DNA of 64,000 nucleotides from Dryas octopetala (taxonomy: Eukaryota > Streptophyta > Magnoliopsida > Rosales > Rosaceae). The translations under genes and the position numbers were made by a program. Each line of letters opens with the position of its first letter. The stretch's first letter is position 1. Below are positions 35,634 to 45,310 of the stretch, piece after piece. The notes under the pieces were generated by a model. The model was given only the letters and a program-made list of their open reading frames with translations, did not search any database and was not told the origin of the DNA. The stretch is from contig OY992838.1 in the NCBI GenBank assembly GCA_963921425.1, forward strand, positions 21,245,861 through 21,309,860, read 5' to 3'.

Positions 35634-38101
35634 ATTGGTATCAGAGCCATCACGTTCCAAAGGGAAATGTGGCGGTGCACGGCGGCGGGTCTTCCAGGCC
35701 AATGTTTGGGGCTTTTCAAGCTCTTCCTTCTCACTTACATGATTGTTCATTCTCTTCCTCTATCACTCTACACACATCCCCCACACAGCTACCATACAAC
35801 TCTCCACATTATTCCACCCAAGCTCAGACCACCATTCATGGTTACTCAGTGATCAACGGGCACATTCTCCCTCACCAATTCCCATTTGCTTCTCAGGCTC
35901 AACACCACCACCACCAACTACAGTACACCACCATACCCCCTCCATTGACTACCTCCGATTACTCCAGTTATTCCCAATCTCACACTCCAGTAACTTTCAA
36001 CCCAATACCTCACCCACCCTCTTTTGCTTCATTTGCGTCTCACGTGACATATCTGCCGCCACCAGCTTCTTCTCTGCCGCATAACCCACCAACCCCTTTA
36101 TCTCCACCAAATCAAGCCGTCCATACCCATCCACTCTCTTTTTCCCCATACCCACTACCATCGAATTCACCACCAAGTTCACCTCCACCACTGCCACCAA
36201 AACCACTTGCGCATTCATCATCTCCACCTCTATACCGGTTGTCCGAAACTTCATCATCACTACCTCCGTACCCAGCTTCACCACAACAGCAATTTTCTCA
36301 TCTCAATTCCGATAATCAGTTGGATTTTAGTTATGCGGCTCTGCCACCAACGAATTCTTCTTGCCCAAACACGATGGGCCGTGGCAATGCTCAAGAGCTC
36401 ACTCCGATTGAGTTCGAGTTTCAGATTTACAAAGAAAAGACTAAGGCGAACATTCAGGAGCTACGTGATGTGGTGACGACGCTTACATCCACACACGATG
36501 AATTCCGAAAAGATTTAATGGAGAAGCTTCGACAGATGCGGGTAGGCCCCAAACCCGTAGTGACGCACACTAGTTCTTCCACCGCACTCTCAGTGCCGCT
36601 TGCACCACCGAAGCCTTCGACAACTCACAACCAGATTCACGACGACCGTGACATGTCTTTACCGCCAGCTTCAGCTTCCTCAACTGTAATATCTTCACCC
36701 TTCACTCTTGATCCACACTCCAACGTGAAGCCTTATTCTGAATTGGGGTACATGAACGACAGTGGTTTCGATAGTGGTTTCATCACAGTAAATGGTCACA
36801 CATCCCAGTTTTGCCTGAGTCTTGTGGAATCCATGTTTGCGTCCTACCTGAAGAACATGGACGAGCGGAGCAAGGCTGAGATTAAGGCCATTCTTGACAG
36901 GGATTACTCAGATCAAATTATGAGCATAAGTGCAGCAACTTTAGTTGTTTTAGTGGTCTGTAGGACGTACATGAATGGGAGCAAGGCTACTGAATGGCTA
37001 TATTTTGCTCTATACTTAATTACTATTCATGGGCTTAGCCTCCAAGAGGCATGTCAAAACTTGTATCAAGAGATAGAATTGGAATGGGTATCTACTATTG
37101 GGTTTGTCATCTCATATCATAATGGATCTATAGTCTACCACTCACTTCTTAAAGAGAAAGGGCCTGCAATATATTTTGGTTGGGTACTTTCTGAAGGTGT
37201 TGAAGAGTCCATGTCACCACTATTTTGGTTATCTCTTTTCATTGCTGGATTATGTGAGGCATGGCTCCAAGTTACTAAATCCTATCTGCAATTGGCAATA
37301 TTGATGAATGAAGTAAACACTATATGGGGAGCGTCTCTGGCTACCTGCAAATTGAGTGCCATAAGGAACAAGATTGTTCTTTACAAGCACATAACCAATC
37401 TTGTTGGAAGCTACGCAGGGGAGCTGCTTGGATCTCTGCCATTCAGTTCCATTTTTGAAAGTTTTTATGTGGGCCAAAAGGTAGCAATGCAGAAATTTAT
37501 GGTTTTCTTAATTACTGAGGCGTCATTTTTCAAAGAAGCTATGAGGATGAATATGGAAGATCTTTGCTCGGAGGCTGTAATTCAGAAAAGGCATAGGAAT
37601 AGAGTCAAGAATATTACCAATGAAGATGGCTTTGCACCCATTTGGGACCTTTCATGTGGTATCTCTCCTCAACAGTTGACAAAGGCAGTTTATGGGCCTA
37701 CTTTGAATACTAATAGCCATGAAGTTACTACATTTTTGGTTGTTGCATATGGCATTGGCATCAACCTTGTCGATGTTACTTGGAAATCACAGCTCTCTCG
37801 AAGCCCAAATGAGTGCTCTTCTTTTATGATCAACTTCTCAATGACCATTGGAATGACAACTTTCACATGGGTGTTGCTCAGCAAATTTGAATGGAGAGTT
37901 GCTGGGAATATCACATCTAAACTACAACTTCTGCTTACTGGAGTTTGTTTCTTCTCTTTGATATTAATTAGTGACCCACTTGCACCTGTTATTGCAACTC
38001 TTGCGATGACTCTTCTTGCAGCTGTCTATTTGGGTTCTCTGCAGAACATTATCAACAAGAGTGTCTGGTCCAACTTCTTAAGGCTTGAGGACAAGCCTTA
38101 A
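35618..38101 (+). CDS. 827-aa chimeric ORF inside the LTR retrotransposon
   Basis: The first ATG lies in the 3' end of the LTR, and the frame reads through the primer-binding site (MGEPINWYQSHH). Residues about 40-250 are rich in Pro, Ser and His (runs such as SPPSSPPPLPPKPL). Residues about 260-305 look helical or coiled-coil (EFEFQIYKEKTKANIQELRD). Residues about 395-700 contain hydrophobic stretches (SISAATLVVLVVCRTYM, WLYFALYLITIHGLSL, PLFWLSLFIAGLCEAWL) that I cannot assign. Residues about 702-820 closely resemble the plastid ATP/ADP translocator (NTT/AATP): LVVAYGIGINLVDVTWKSQL, SSFMINFSMTIGMTTFT, LLTGVCFFSLIL, LLAAVYLGSLQNIINKS. The piece is intronless, so it may have been captured from spliced RNA. 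It covers only part of a transporter and is not expected to carry nucleotides. Retention of an 827-codon frame is notable, though recent insertion alone could explain it. Confidence 0.8.
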   Translation: MGEPINWYQSHHVPKGNVAVHGGGSSRPMFGAFQALPSHLHDCSFSSSITLHTSPTQLPYNSPHYSTQAQTTIHGYSVINGHILPHQFPFASQAQHHHHQLQYTTIPPPLTTSDYSSYSQSHTPVTFNPIPHPPSFASFASHVTYLPPPASSLPHNPPTPLSPPNQAVHTHPLSFSPYPLPSNSPPSSPPPLPPKPLAHSSSPPLYRLSETSSSLPPYPASPQQQFSHLNSDNQLDFSYAALPPTNSSCPNTMGRGNAQELTPIEFEFQIYKEKTKANIQELRDVVTTLTSTHDEFRKDLMEKLRQMRVGPKPVVTHTSSSTALSVPLAPPKPSTTHNQIHDDRDMSLPPASASSTVISSPFTLDPHSNVKPYSELGYMNDSGFDSGFITVNGHTSQFCLSLVESMFASYLKNMDERSKAEIKAILDRDYSDQIMSISAATLVVLVVCRTYMNGSKATEWLYFALYLITIHGLSLQEACQNLYQEIELEWVSTIGFVISYHNGSIVYHSLLKEKGPAIYFGWVLSEGVEESMSPLFWLSLFIAGLCEAWLQVTKSYLQLAILMNEVNTIWGASLATCKLSAIRNKIVLYKHITNLVGSYAGELLGSLPFSSIFESFYVGQKVAMQKFMVFLITEASFFKEAMRMNMEDLCSEAVIQKRHRNRVKNITNEDGFAPIWDLSCGISPQQLTKAVYGPTLNTNSHEVTTFLVVAYGIGINLVDVTWKSQLSRSPNECSSFMINFSMTIGMTTFTWVLLSKFEWRVAGNITSKLQLLLTGVCFFSLILISDPLAPVIATLAMTLLAAVYLGSLQNIINKSVWSNFLRLEDKP
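35636..35647 (+). other. Primer-binding site (initiator Met-tRNA type)
   Basis: TGGTATCAGAGC begins two bases after the 5' LTR. It is the usual plant retrotransposon complement to the 3' end of initiator methionine tRNA. Confidence 0.9.
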
Positions 38102-38104
38102 TTT

Positions 38105-38117
38105 AAGGGGGCAGGAT
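38105..38117 (+). other. Polypurine tract
   Basis: AAGGGGGCAGGAT lies directly before the 3' LTR and four bases after the ORF stop. It is the expected start site for plus-strand DNA synthesis. Confidence 0.85.
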
Positions 38118-38366
38118 TGATGGGATACTGGGCTACTAAGATATATAGATCACTTAATGGATGGGCTATTACTTATTGGGCTACTGAATATAAATGGGCT
38201 GCTAGGATAGTTATATGATAGAATGGCTATTGGGATTGTTATGTTTCCATTTTCTATATATATTTCATACCAGGGTGTGTAACGGGACATGAGAGAATTG
38301 ATATTTTGTTTTTTAGTATTTCTTTTCTTTAGCTTTCTTTTAGTAAACCGATGGGGGAACCCATCA
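38118..38366 (+). repeat. 3' LTR (249 bp)
   Basis: It runs TGATGGGATACTGGG to GAACCCATCA, near-identical to the 5' LTR, and is followed by the ATATG target duplication. Confidence 0.95.
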
Positions 38367-38462
38367 ATATGTGTAGGGGCCATATTGGATGCTAAAGTGG
38401 CTTGGTGAGGCCCAAACATTTTTTCCGGCCACGTGAGGTCCAGACTTTTAATTTTTTCCGGT

Positions 38463-38870
38463 AGGTGCAAGTCCATCAATTTTGGGTAAATTTTCTCACA
38501 ACACAGGAACTTTGAAGGATTAGAATGCCCTAGAATATGGTAACATTGTTTGAAAATTGAGGAATATTCATGAAAAAATACATGATCATGTTGTCTCTGA
38601 ATCAGAACGTCGTGATCTTTTTCATTCCTATCGTGCGTTGTTAGAAATTTAAGAATATCTATGGAATCAGCGATCGATCACTGGTCCAATGGCTTATAGA
38701 AGGTGGTCAAAACAGTAATTTATTTCATGAGACAGTTGTAAGACAACATGATCGCACCAATTGGGTAACAAGTATATTTGATGATATTGGGGTTATCTTT
38801 TCCCAGAAATTTTCGTCAATTATTGGAGATGATGTGGTGGCCGTTTTCTTAGATGTTTTGATTGGAGGTA
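38463..38870 (+). mobile_element. LINE ORF2 fragment, copy 2
   Basis: Its first 140 bp match 33043-33180. It extends further to a readable reverse-transcriptase lead-in, WLIEGGQNSNLFHETVVRQH (from about 38682), typical of plant LINEs (W..EGD.NTKFFH). Stops and frame changes show decay. It begins about 100 bp after the young LTR element. Confidence 0.7.
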
Positions 38871-39451
38871 TAGTCAAACTCAAGTGTCCACTAATTCGAG
38901 CTAACTACACCTTGAGCTTCATGTCATGTGTTTGCAACATCTGGAGATACACCCCATCCCGAGGGATATGCACAACTCTATGCACCTAGGGAACGTACAC
39001 ATGCTCCACCTTGCATGAGCTACATCATGTATTGCTCTCTTGCGTTGGATATAGCGACTTTCAATTTCATAATGGCTTGTTTTGCTCAACCCAATCATAT
39101 AGCGAGTCTAGCGACTATCAATTTCATAATGTATTTCATAATGGCTTGTATTGCTCTCTTGCGTTGACTATAACATCACTTAATGTTGTGCAACAAGCGT
39201 ATATCGTAGCCCCACTAGTAATTCCTAACCAACATTGATATTGATGTTCCCAACTTAACCACTTAGATTTAATGAGAATTTAGTTAAACCCAATGAATCT
39301 ATCAAATATAGAGATAGCATGAAGATTTTTAAGGTTATAAAACTTAATGTAAGTCATGAGTTGAATGAAATTAATTTCACATCAGATAGAAAATACAATA
39401 CTCTGTAATATATAAGATGAGTAACTATTATAACACCAAGACCTTTTAGTT
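38871..39451. other. Intergenic with local duplications
   Basis: TATTGCTCTCTTGCGTTG occurs at about 39030 and 39149, and CAATTTCATAATG occurs three times between 39060 and 39135. These are overlapping direct duplications. No gene was recognised. Confidence 0.5.
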
Positions 39452-39878
39452 CACGTTTACTAACATGATATGGGAGAGAAAATGAATCGGAGTGAGAATG
39501 AATGGGTGAGAGAAGGAATTGGAGTCATTGGGTTAAGTTGTTTACTAACCATCTGGAATGAGAATGAAAATGAAGTTGATTCTCATTCTTGTGTTTACTA
39601 ACGATCATGAATCAGGATAAAAACTAGTATTTGTCAAAACAAATTATTTTCTTAGTGAGTATTTTGGGATTATTAAAAAAATTGAGGGTACTTTTAGTAT
39701 ACATTAGTGACTCTTGATGGAATGAGAGTCAATACCATGTCCCCCACCCCCCAAAGGAATGAGATTGGAGGAGTAATTCTTGATTTTGGTGTGGGCTCCA
39801 CTTATTTTTTGATTCCCCAATACAAGTAATGGATTTGAGTGGAATATGAATGACTCTTGTTCCATGTAAGTAAACGTG
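39452..39878. mobile_element. MITE with CACGTTTACT ends
   Basis: CACGTTTACTAACATG (39452-39467) pairs with CATGTAAGTAAACGTG (39863-39878), 15 of 16 positions. The inside is rich in GAATGAGAATG-type repeats. No coding frame is present. Confidence 0.6.
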
Positions 39879-40219
39879 CTATTAAGTTAAAAATCTCTAT
39901 GTCTATTAAGCTTTACCTAGGCCTCTACTAGATCTAAGTGGTTAAGTTTAAGATAATAAGGATGTTGGTTCAAATTAGCAGTGAGTTTGCACCCGTTCGT
40001 TATCCAACATTAATGACTTCAGCTATTGTAAGAAATTGATCACAATTAATCAAGTTTTTATTACAAACCTAAGGGTTAGAAGACGATATGAATGGATGAT
40101 GATATATTAGAACTGAGATAGATATATATAATTTGCTTGAATGATGTACATCTAAAGAGTTAAAACCATTCGAGAAGGGGGTTGCATCAAATGAATGGCC
40201 TAGACGTGCACTCTATCAT

Positions 40220-40611
40220 GGGTAAATAACTAATTGGGTCCCCATAGTTTGATCTTTATTTTATTTAGATCCCCCTAGTTTTAATTTTCAAGTAAATTCT
40301 CGTAGTATGTATTTTGTTATAATCAAGTCCAAAATTAAAATTTTGTCTAAATTTTAGACAAGAAACGCTTCTTTTGTCTACGCAAGAGTGCAATTGTTTA
40401 AATTTTATGAACATTTTGCCCCTAAACTCACAAAAGTTAACATTATAGATAATTTTCACATGAAAGTTTCATCTAAAGTTTGGACGGAATTTTGATTTTA
40501 GACTTAATTGTAACAAAAATAAACTATGAGGATTAGATTAAAAAAAGTAAAACTACGAGAACCCAAGTAAAACAAGGACCAAACTACGTAGACGAAATTG
40601 GTTATTTGTCC
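40220..40611. mobile_element. Mutator-like MITE with 8/9-bp target duplication
   Basis: The inverted ends are GGGTAAATAACTAATTGGGTC (40220) and the complement of CGAAATTGGTTATTTGTCC (to 40611). Homology extends more than 100 bp inward (TAGTTTGATC, CTCGTAGT). The flanks CTCTATCAT (40211-40219) and TTCTATCAT (40612-40620) match at 8 of 9 positions. Confidence 0.75.
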
Positions 40612-41802
40612 TTCTATCATTGGTAAGACAAAGAAAGAAATCAATATATAACAAGAAATAAAGCATCTACACAAATAATGAAGGCCAATTAAGTGGCTGT
40701 AATGTCAATAAGTGCAAGTGGCTTATATGTCATGGGAGGGTTTGAACGGTGAGGAGATAAAAAGAAGAGAAGAATTGAATGGCCAGAAATGTGATAGAGT
40801 CCTAACCACATTGGATATTCCTTGAAATATCCGATGGTATTTTCCCTTTCTGTTTTCAGCCCCATATCGATCCATATTGGCTTATATATAATATGCTCAT
40901 TCATTCCCACTTCATCTCTTTATCATTCTGATGTAACTTAATTCCCAACTCCCATGTTCATACACTACATCTCTTTCCATAACCTTTGATTTTCTTTTGT
41001 TTTTTTCCTTCCCCCTATTATTACCTTTTTTAATTTCTTTTTTCTTTTCCTCTCTTTTCTCATGGTCATGGATTCTTTAATACTTCTTGCGTCTACATTT
41101 AATACTATCCTTTTCACAAAGTGATGGCATTTTGCAGCCTCTATAGCACCTAGTCATCCAGTGGAGTGTGCTTACTTCTGACGCCAATTGCCTTTGCTTT
41201 AAGGTATCTGATGCGTACCAAGAAACCAAAAGACATGTTAATTCCTCCTTCACTCAACTATACTATTGGGAAATTTAGTGGAATATTGGAAAGATTTTAA
41301 TTAATTAAGCTGTAAAAAAGCATATATGCCCACATCATTTCGATCCTAACTTCATTCAAGTCATGTAATTTTTTTTTTTCTTTGTCTTTAAAAGATAGAG
41401 AAAGAGTTCTTTCATTATTTAATAAATATATACATATATTTATCATTTAATGCGCGCATGCCAGTTACAACATTTTTGGAGAATTGAAACTTGCAGACCT
41501 TCCTTAGAAAATATTGATGTATGACTAGTGACTACCAACTGGAATATATCTGGAACCATGATAAAAGTAAATTTTTTGAAAGCAACTTCATTTAATAATT
41601 TATTCTTAGTGATGGTAGAGTATAAGATTCTTAATTCAATCAATACGTATGATAAAGTGTTAATAATTAATTAAAAATGTTAATATTTGTGTTAGGATCA
41701 TGTTATGTCCTATCATTCAACTGACCACATAATTAATCGTAATAAATAAATTGATATCAACCCGATCTATTAATGCATGTTGTGTTTAGGGTATATATAT
41801 AT
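40612..41802. other. Intergenic, no gene recognised
   Basis: This stretch is AT-rich, with T-rich tracts at 40990-41060. No reading frame or structural element could be supported. Confidence 0.45.
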
Positions 41803-42173
41803 AATTAACTAGTTAGCAAGTTAATACGAATCTAACTATCCTTTTAGAACCACCACATAACTAATCTCATAATCCGAACCGTCAATTATTTAGGCCATAC
41901 TTCAAAGATCATCATTGCAAAAAATCAACTAAATCGAAAATCATTTAGTTATCTAATTGAGATCAAATAAATATACGATCAGTGTTTTCGATAAAAGCAT
42001 ATAAATAATTGTTGTTATAATCAAATTACTAATTGACTTCTGATTTTGGAGATTTTTTACAAAGATAATCTTTGAAGTATGACCTAAAAAATAGACGGTT
42101 CAGATTTTGAAATTACATTATGCGGTGGGCTCAACAAAGTGGTTAGTTTTGTATTAACTTACTAACTAATTAG
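41803..42173. mobile_element. Long-arm MITE, first of a pair
   Basis: AATTAACTAGTTAGCAAGTTAATAC (41803) pairs with GTATTAACTTACTAACTAATTAG (to 42173). Inner blocks are complementary too: CCGTC...TTCAAAGATCATC near 41878-41912 against its complement near 42060-42105. Confidence 0.7.
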
Positions 42174-42198
42174 TTTTAGAGCATTCTTATATATATAT

Positions 42199-42599
42199 CA
42201 GGCTCCTTCTGTTGAGGTATACCTCAACTTATTTATGTTGAGGTATAACCTTGTTGGGGCCTACACGAGTCGTTTTGTGTCGATCCGAACCGTTCGTAAG
42301 GATCATCTTCATTGATAGATCATCCTTGCAAAAAATTAGCCAAATCGGAAATCATTTGCTTATCTAACTTTGATAAAACAAATGGACGGTTTTATCGAAA
42401 ATATTTGGTTCGTCCATTTATTTGATCAAAGTTAGATAGACAAATGATTTCCAATTTGGCTAATTTTTTGCAAGGATGATCTATCTATGGAGATGTAAAA
42501 ATTGAACGGTTCGGATCGACACAAAACGACTCATGTGGGCCCCAACAGGGTATACCTCAACATAAATAAGTTGAGGTATACCTCAACAGAAGGAGCCTG
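42199..42599. mobile_element. 401-bp near-palindromic fold-back MITE
   Basis: It starts CAGGCTCCTTCTGTTGAGGT and ends CCTCAACAGAAGGAGCCTG. Almost the whole length folds on itself: GGTATACCTCAACTTATTTATG, CGTTTTGTGTCGATCCGAACC, GATCATCCTTGCAAAAAATTAGCC and CTAACTTTGAT each recur as complements on the other side. It is flanked by (TA)n. A transcript through it would form a hairpin of about 190 bp. Confidence 0.9.
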
Positions 42600-42714
42600 T
42601 ATATATATAAATCATGATTCATGAGTTAAGAACTTAAAACTTAGTTCCCTTAATTATCTTTCAATTCAAAACCATCACTTAATTATATATATATAGTAAT
42701 ATCCTAATGAACAC

Positions 42715-42985
42715 CTTGAAACATCTCGCAGTGGATCTTGAGGCATCTTAGGATACCTTAAGACATTTCAAATTGTGAGATAAAAATCTTAAGGCATTCC
42801 AAGATGGACTTTAAGGCATCCTACATGGTGCACAGGATCCGCCTAGAGGCATTGCAAGGTGCACCTAAGGTAGTTGAGGCATTCAAGCTAACCTTTAGAT
42901 ATCTCAAGGTGGACCTTTTAGACATCTCAAGGTGGACCTTTAAACATCCACAAGGTAGATCTTCGGACAAAAAAAATCTGGTAAT
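42715..42985. repeat. Degenerate ~30-bp minisatellite (AAGGCATC / CTCAAGGTGGACCTT)
   Basis: About eight or nine diverged units recur, each combining a (G/A)(G/C)CAT(C/T) core with CAAGGTG(G/C)ACCT(T/A). The clearest pair is ATCTCAAGGTGGACCTTT at about 42900 and 42926. The unit is itself partly palindromic (AAGGT..ACCTT). No coding meaning is supported. Confidence 0.6.
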
Positions 42986-43801
42986 TTCTTGTCCACCAAG
43001 GAAAATTTGGTTATTCCTTGTTCACCAAGAAATTGGTTTAGAGTTCCTAATATATAAGTATTAGTCTTAGGATTTGGTGTCGTAACCCATAGCAATTCGA
43101 GTATTAGTTTGTGTCTCTAAATTATTGTTTTCTCTGTATAACTTGTGTGATTTGTGTGGGCATTTTCACAACATCCACACATTTAATGAAAATTTAGCTA
43201 TATGGCTATTGACTATTGAATAAATATTGATCCTAAAAATTTAAGTTATTAGGTAGAAAAACTTAATAACTAGATGAATAGTTACGACCATATTAAAAGT
43301 TTTAACTTTTTCAACGTGAGACTAATACTCAACATTGGCTACCTTATTGAATTGCACTACCATGCTTAACTAAGCACATTTGATCATGTGGAATTTTTGA
43401 TTTTCACATACATATATAGTGTTGTGTCATATATATGGTTATAAATGGGCAGTTGTAAAGACTAAAGCGTGCAGTTATATATCGACCGTTGTATATATAC
43501 TATAATTAATTACTTGATGAATTAATTTGTGAGTGTTGTGAGTTGTGGATTGTGAATTGTGATTAATGCATAAATTTTATAAAAGCAAGGAGAGTGGAGA
43601 GAGAGTGCAGATCGAGAGAATGGAAAGAATCTGAAATGTCTGATGTGCGGATTTAGACATAAGAAGTTAAGGAGGGTGTCTGTCCTCTTCGTCGACATGC
43701 AACAAAATATTGCAAATTATGCATGTAAAACAAAACCTACTTTGAAAGTCCCAAACGGTCCCCTCCTTACGCCAATATTAATTAATTTACAAATTACAAA
43801 T

Positions 43802-43803
<2 letters not shown>

Positions 43804-43888
<85 letters not shown>

Positions 43889-43892
43889 CCTC
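43804..43892. repeat. (CT)n microsatellite, about 80 bp
   Basis: An almost uninterrupted CT run is followed by CCCTCCCTCC and a (TA)n stretch. It makes long artefactual Ser-Leu and Arg-Glu frames on the two strands. Confidence 0.98.
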
Positions 43893-44582
43893 CATATATA
43901 TATATAAGGCTTTTGCTGATTGGTACACGATATATTAAGCTTTAAAAAATATCCTAGCCCAAAATATAAAAAAGAAAAAAAAAGTTGGAAAGGCATAGAG
44001 TTATATATGTCGGTAGGAGTGATAATACACAGGTAACTCTGATCAAAGGCAACTCAAATATGACATATATATATATATATATATAGAGGAAGCTATTGGG
44101 TAACACATTCATTTTTGCTCACGATGGTGGTAATGTTCATCTTTTTGTAATATATGTTACACATCTACTATGGTGGTAATGCTCATCACCACCTTTTTGT
44201 GGTGAGTAAAAATAGACTCATTGGGTAACTGTGAAAGCCTACTGTAGCTTAATTTTATAAGCTGACACCTAGTTTAGGGTTTAGACAACTATGAATAACA
44301 TTCCTCAATTATTTATTATGTTATTTTTAATTTGAGACACCATTATTTATTAAATAGGCCGGTTAAATATATAACATGATATATGTAATCATTTATTCAT
44401 AAGGGCTATTATGAGGGATAAATTATGAGTGATTATGAGAGACAATTTTATAATAGCCCTTAGATAATTAATCCAATAACACATTTTATTACCCAAAATT
44501 CTAAAATTTCAAAATTAAAACATAATATAATTAAAGGCGATAAATTAGGTGTAATTAAATATAAGGATTATTATAAAGAATA

Positions 44583-44770
44583 ATGCTATACTTACCATAT
44601 TCTTATACCACATTTTTATACCATCTGACGTGTCATTATTTTATTGGACAAATTTTTTTTTTTTTTTGGTTTTATTTTTTATTTTTTAGTATCTAATGTA
44701 TGAATGCTATGTAAGTTGCCACATAAGGTGGTATGAAATTATGGTATAAAAATGTGATATATGTAGCACT
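44583..44770. mobile_element. Small MITE
   Basis: ATGCTATACTTACCATATTCTTATACCACATTTTTATACCA-like sequence at the left pairs with the complement of the right end (TGGTATAAAAATGTGATATATGTAGCACT). It spans about 190 bp with imperfect arms. Confidence 0.6.
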
Positions 44771-44830
44771 ACTGAATTATAAAACAGTCCCTCTCATCAT
44801 TTATTAATCAAATGGGGTAATTGAATTCAG

Positions 44831-45086
44831 TTGTGGTGCGATAACATCATTGCTATTTCTCTTGCCTCTAATCTTGTTTTTCACACGCGTACTTGTCATG
44901 TTAAGGTAGACTATCATTATATCCGGGAAAAAAGGTTCGACAAGAGCTTGATGTGCGTTATATTTGTTCTCAATCAAGATCAATTAATTAGCCGATATTT
45001 TTACCAAGAGTCTTTCTCATCATCGGTTCTCTTTTATTTTGGCCAAACTTTTGGTACGTTCTTCGTTGTTCAGCTTGCGGAGGTGT
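44831..45086 (+). pseudogene. Ty1/copia RNase H end fragment
   Basis: The reading WCDNIIAISLASNLVFHTRT, then HVKVDYHYIREK, then out of frame a D-Q-L-AD-IFTK-like piece, is the C-terminal end of copia pol. It is frameshifted after residue 36 of the frame. It is followed by CTTGCGGAGGTGTGATAGAC, which looks like the usual purine tract and start of a 3' LTR. Confidence 0.75.
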
Positions 45087-45310
45087 GATAGACATATAAT
45101 TTTCAATAAGGATTCTTCTACCTTGTTTGACAAAAATTCCTTTTTTAAGTAATTCTTTCTTGTGTCTTAATAATTAGTCTAGATTTTCTTGTATATTAAG
45201 TTGATTTACTTTCCTTTGTATGATTTTACCTTGTACTTGTATAAATACATCAAAAAAATATAAACCTCAATATGTCTAAGAATTCCATTTTTTCCTAAAA
45301 TCTATCAAGG
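45087..45310 (+). mobile_element. Probable 3' LTR remnant of the copia fragment
   Basis: It starts TGATAGACATAT after the GGAGG purine tract. It contains a promoter-like TGTATAAATACATC and ends near TCTATCA (about 45308). No partner LTR is in the window, so limits are approximate. Confidence 0.5.

Larger units (their letters stand above)
35386..38366 (+). mobile_element. Young non-autonomous LTR retrotransposon with a host-derived chimeric ORF
   Basis: The element is 2,981 bp long, bounded by LTRs that start TGATGGG and end CCCATCA and flanked by the 5-bp duplication ATATG (35381-35385, 38367-38371). A primer-binding site follows the 5' LTR and a purine tract precedes the 3' LTR. The inside is a single 827-codon frame with no protease, integrase, reverse transcriptase or RNase H. 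It must therefore be mobilised by enzymes of another element. In design it recalls maize Bs1, an LTR element that carries pieces of cellular genes. Confidence 0.92.

Noticed and set aside
35618-36370. Proline-rich stretch as an extensin or cell-wall protein gene
   Set aside because: There is no signal peptide or regular SPPPP repeat, and the region lies wholly inside an LTR retrotransposon frame.
43643-43996. Frames encoding poly Ser-Leu or Arg-Glu
   Set aside because: They are produced by the CT microsatellite and have no gene structure around them.
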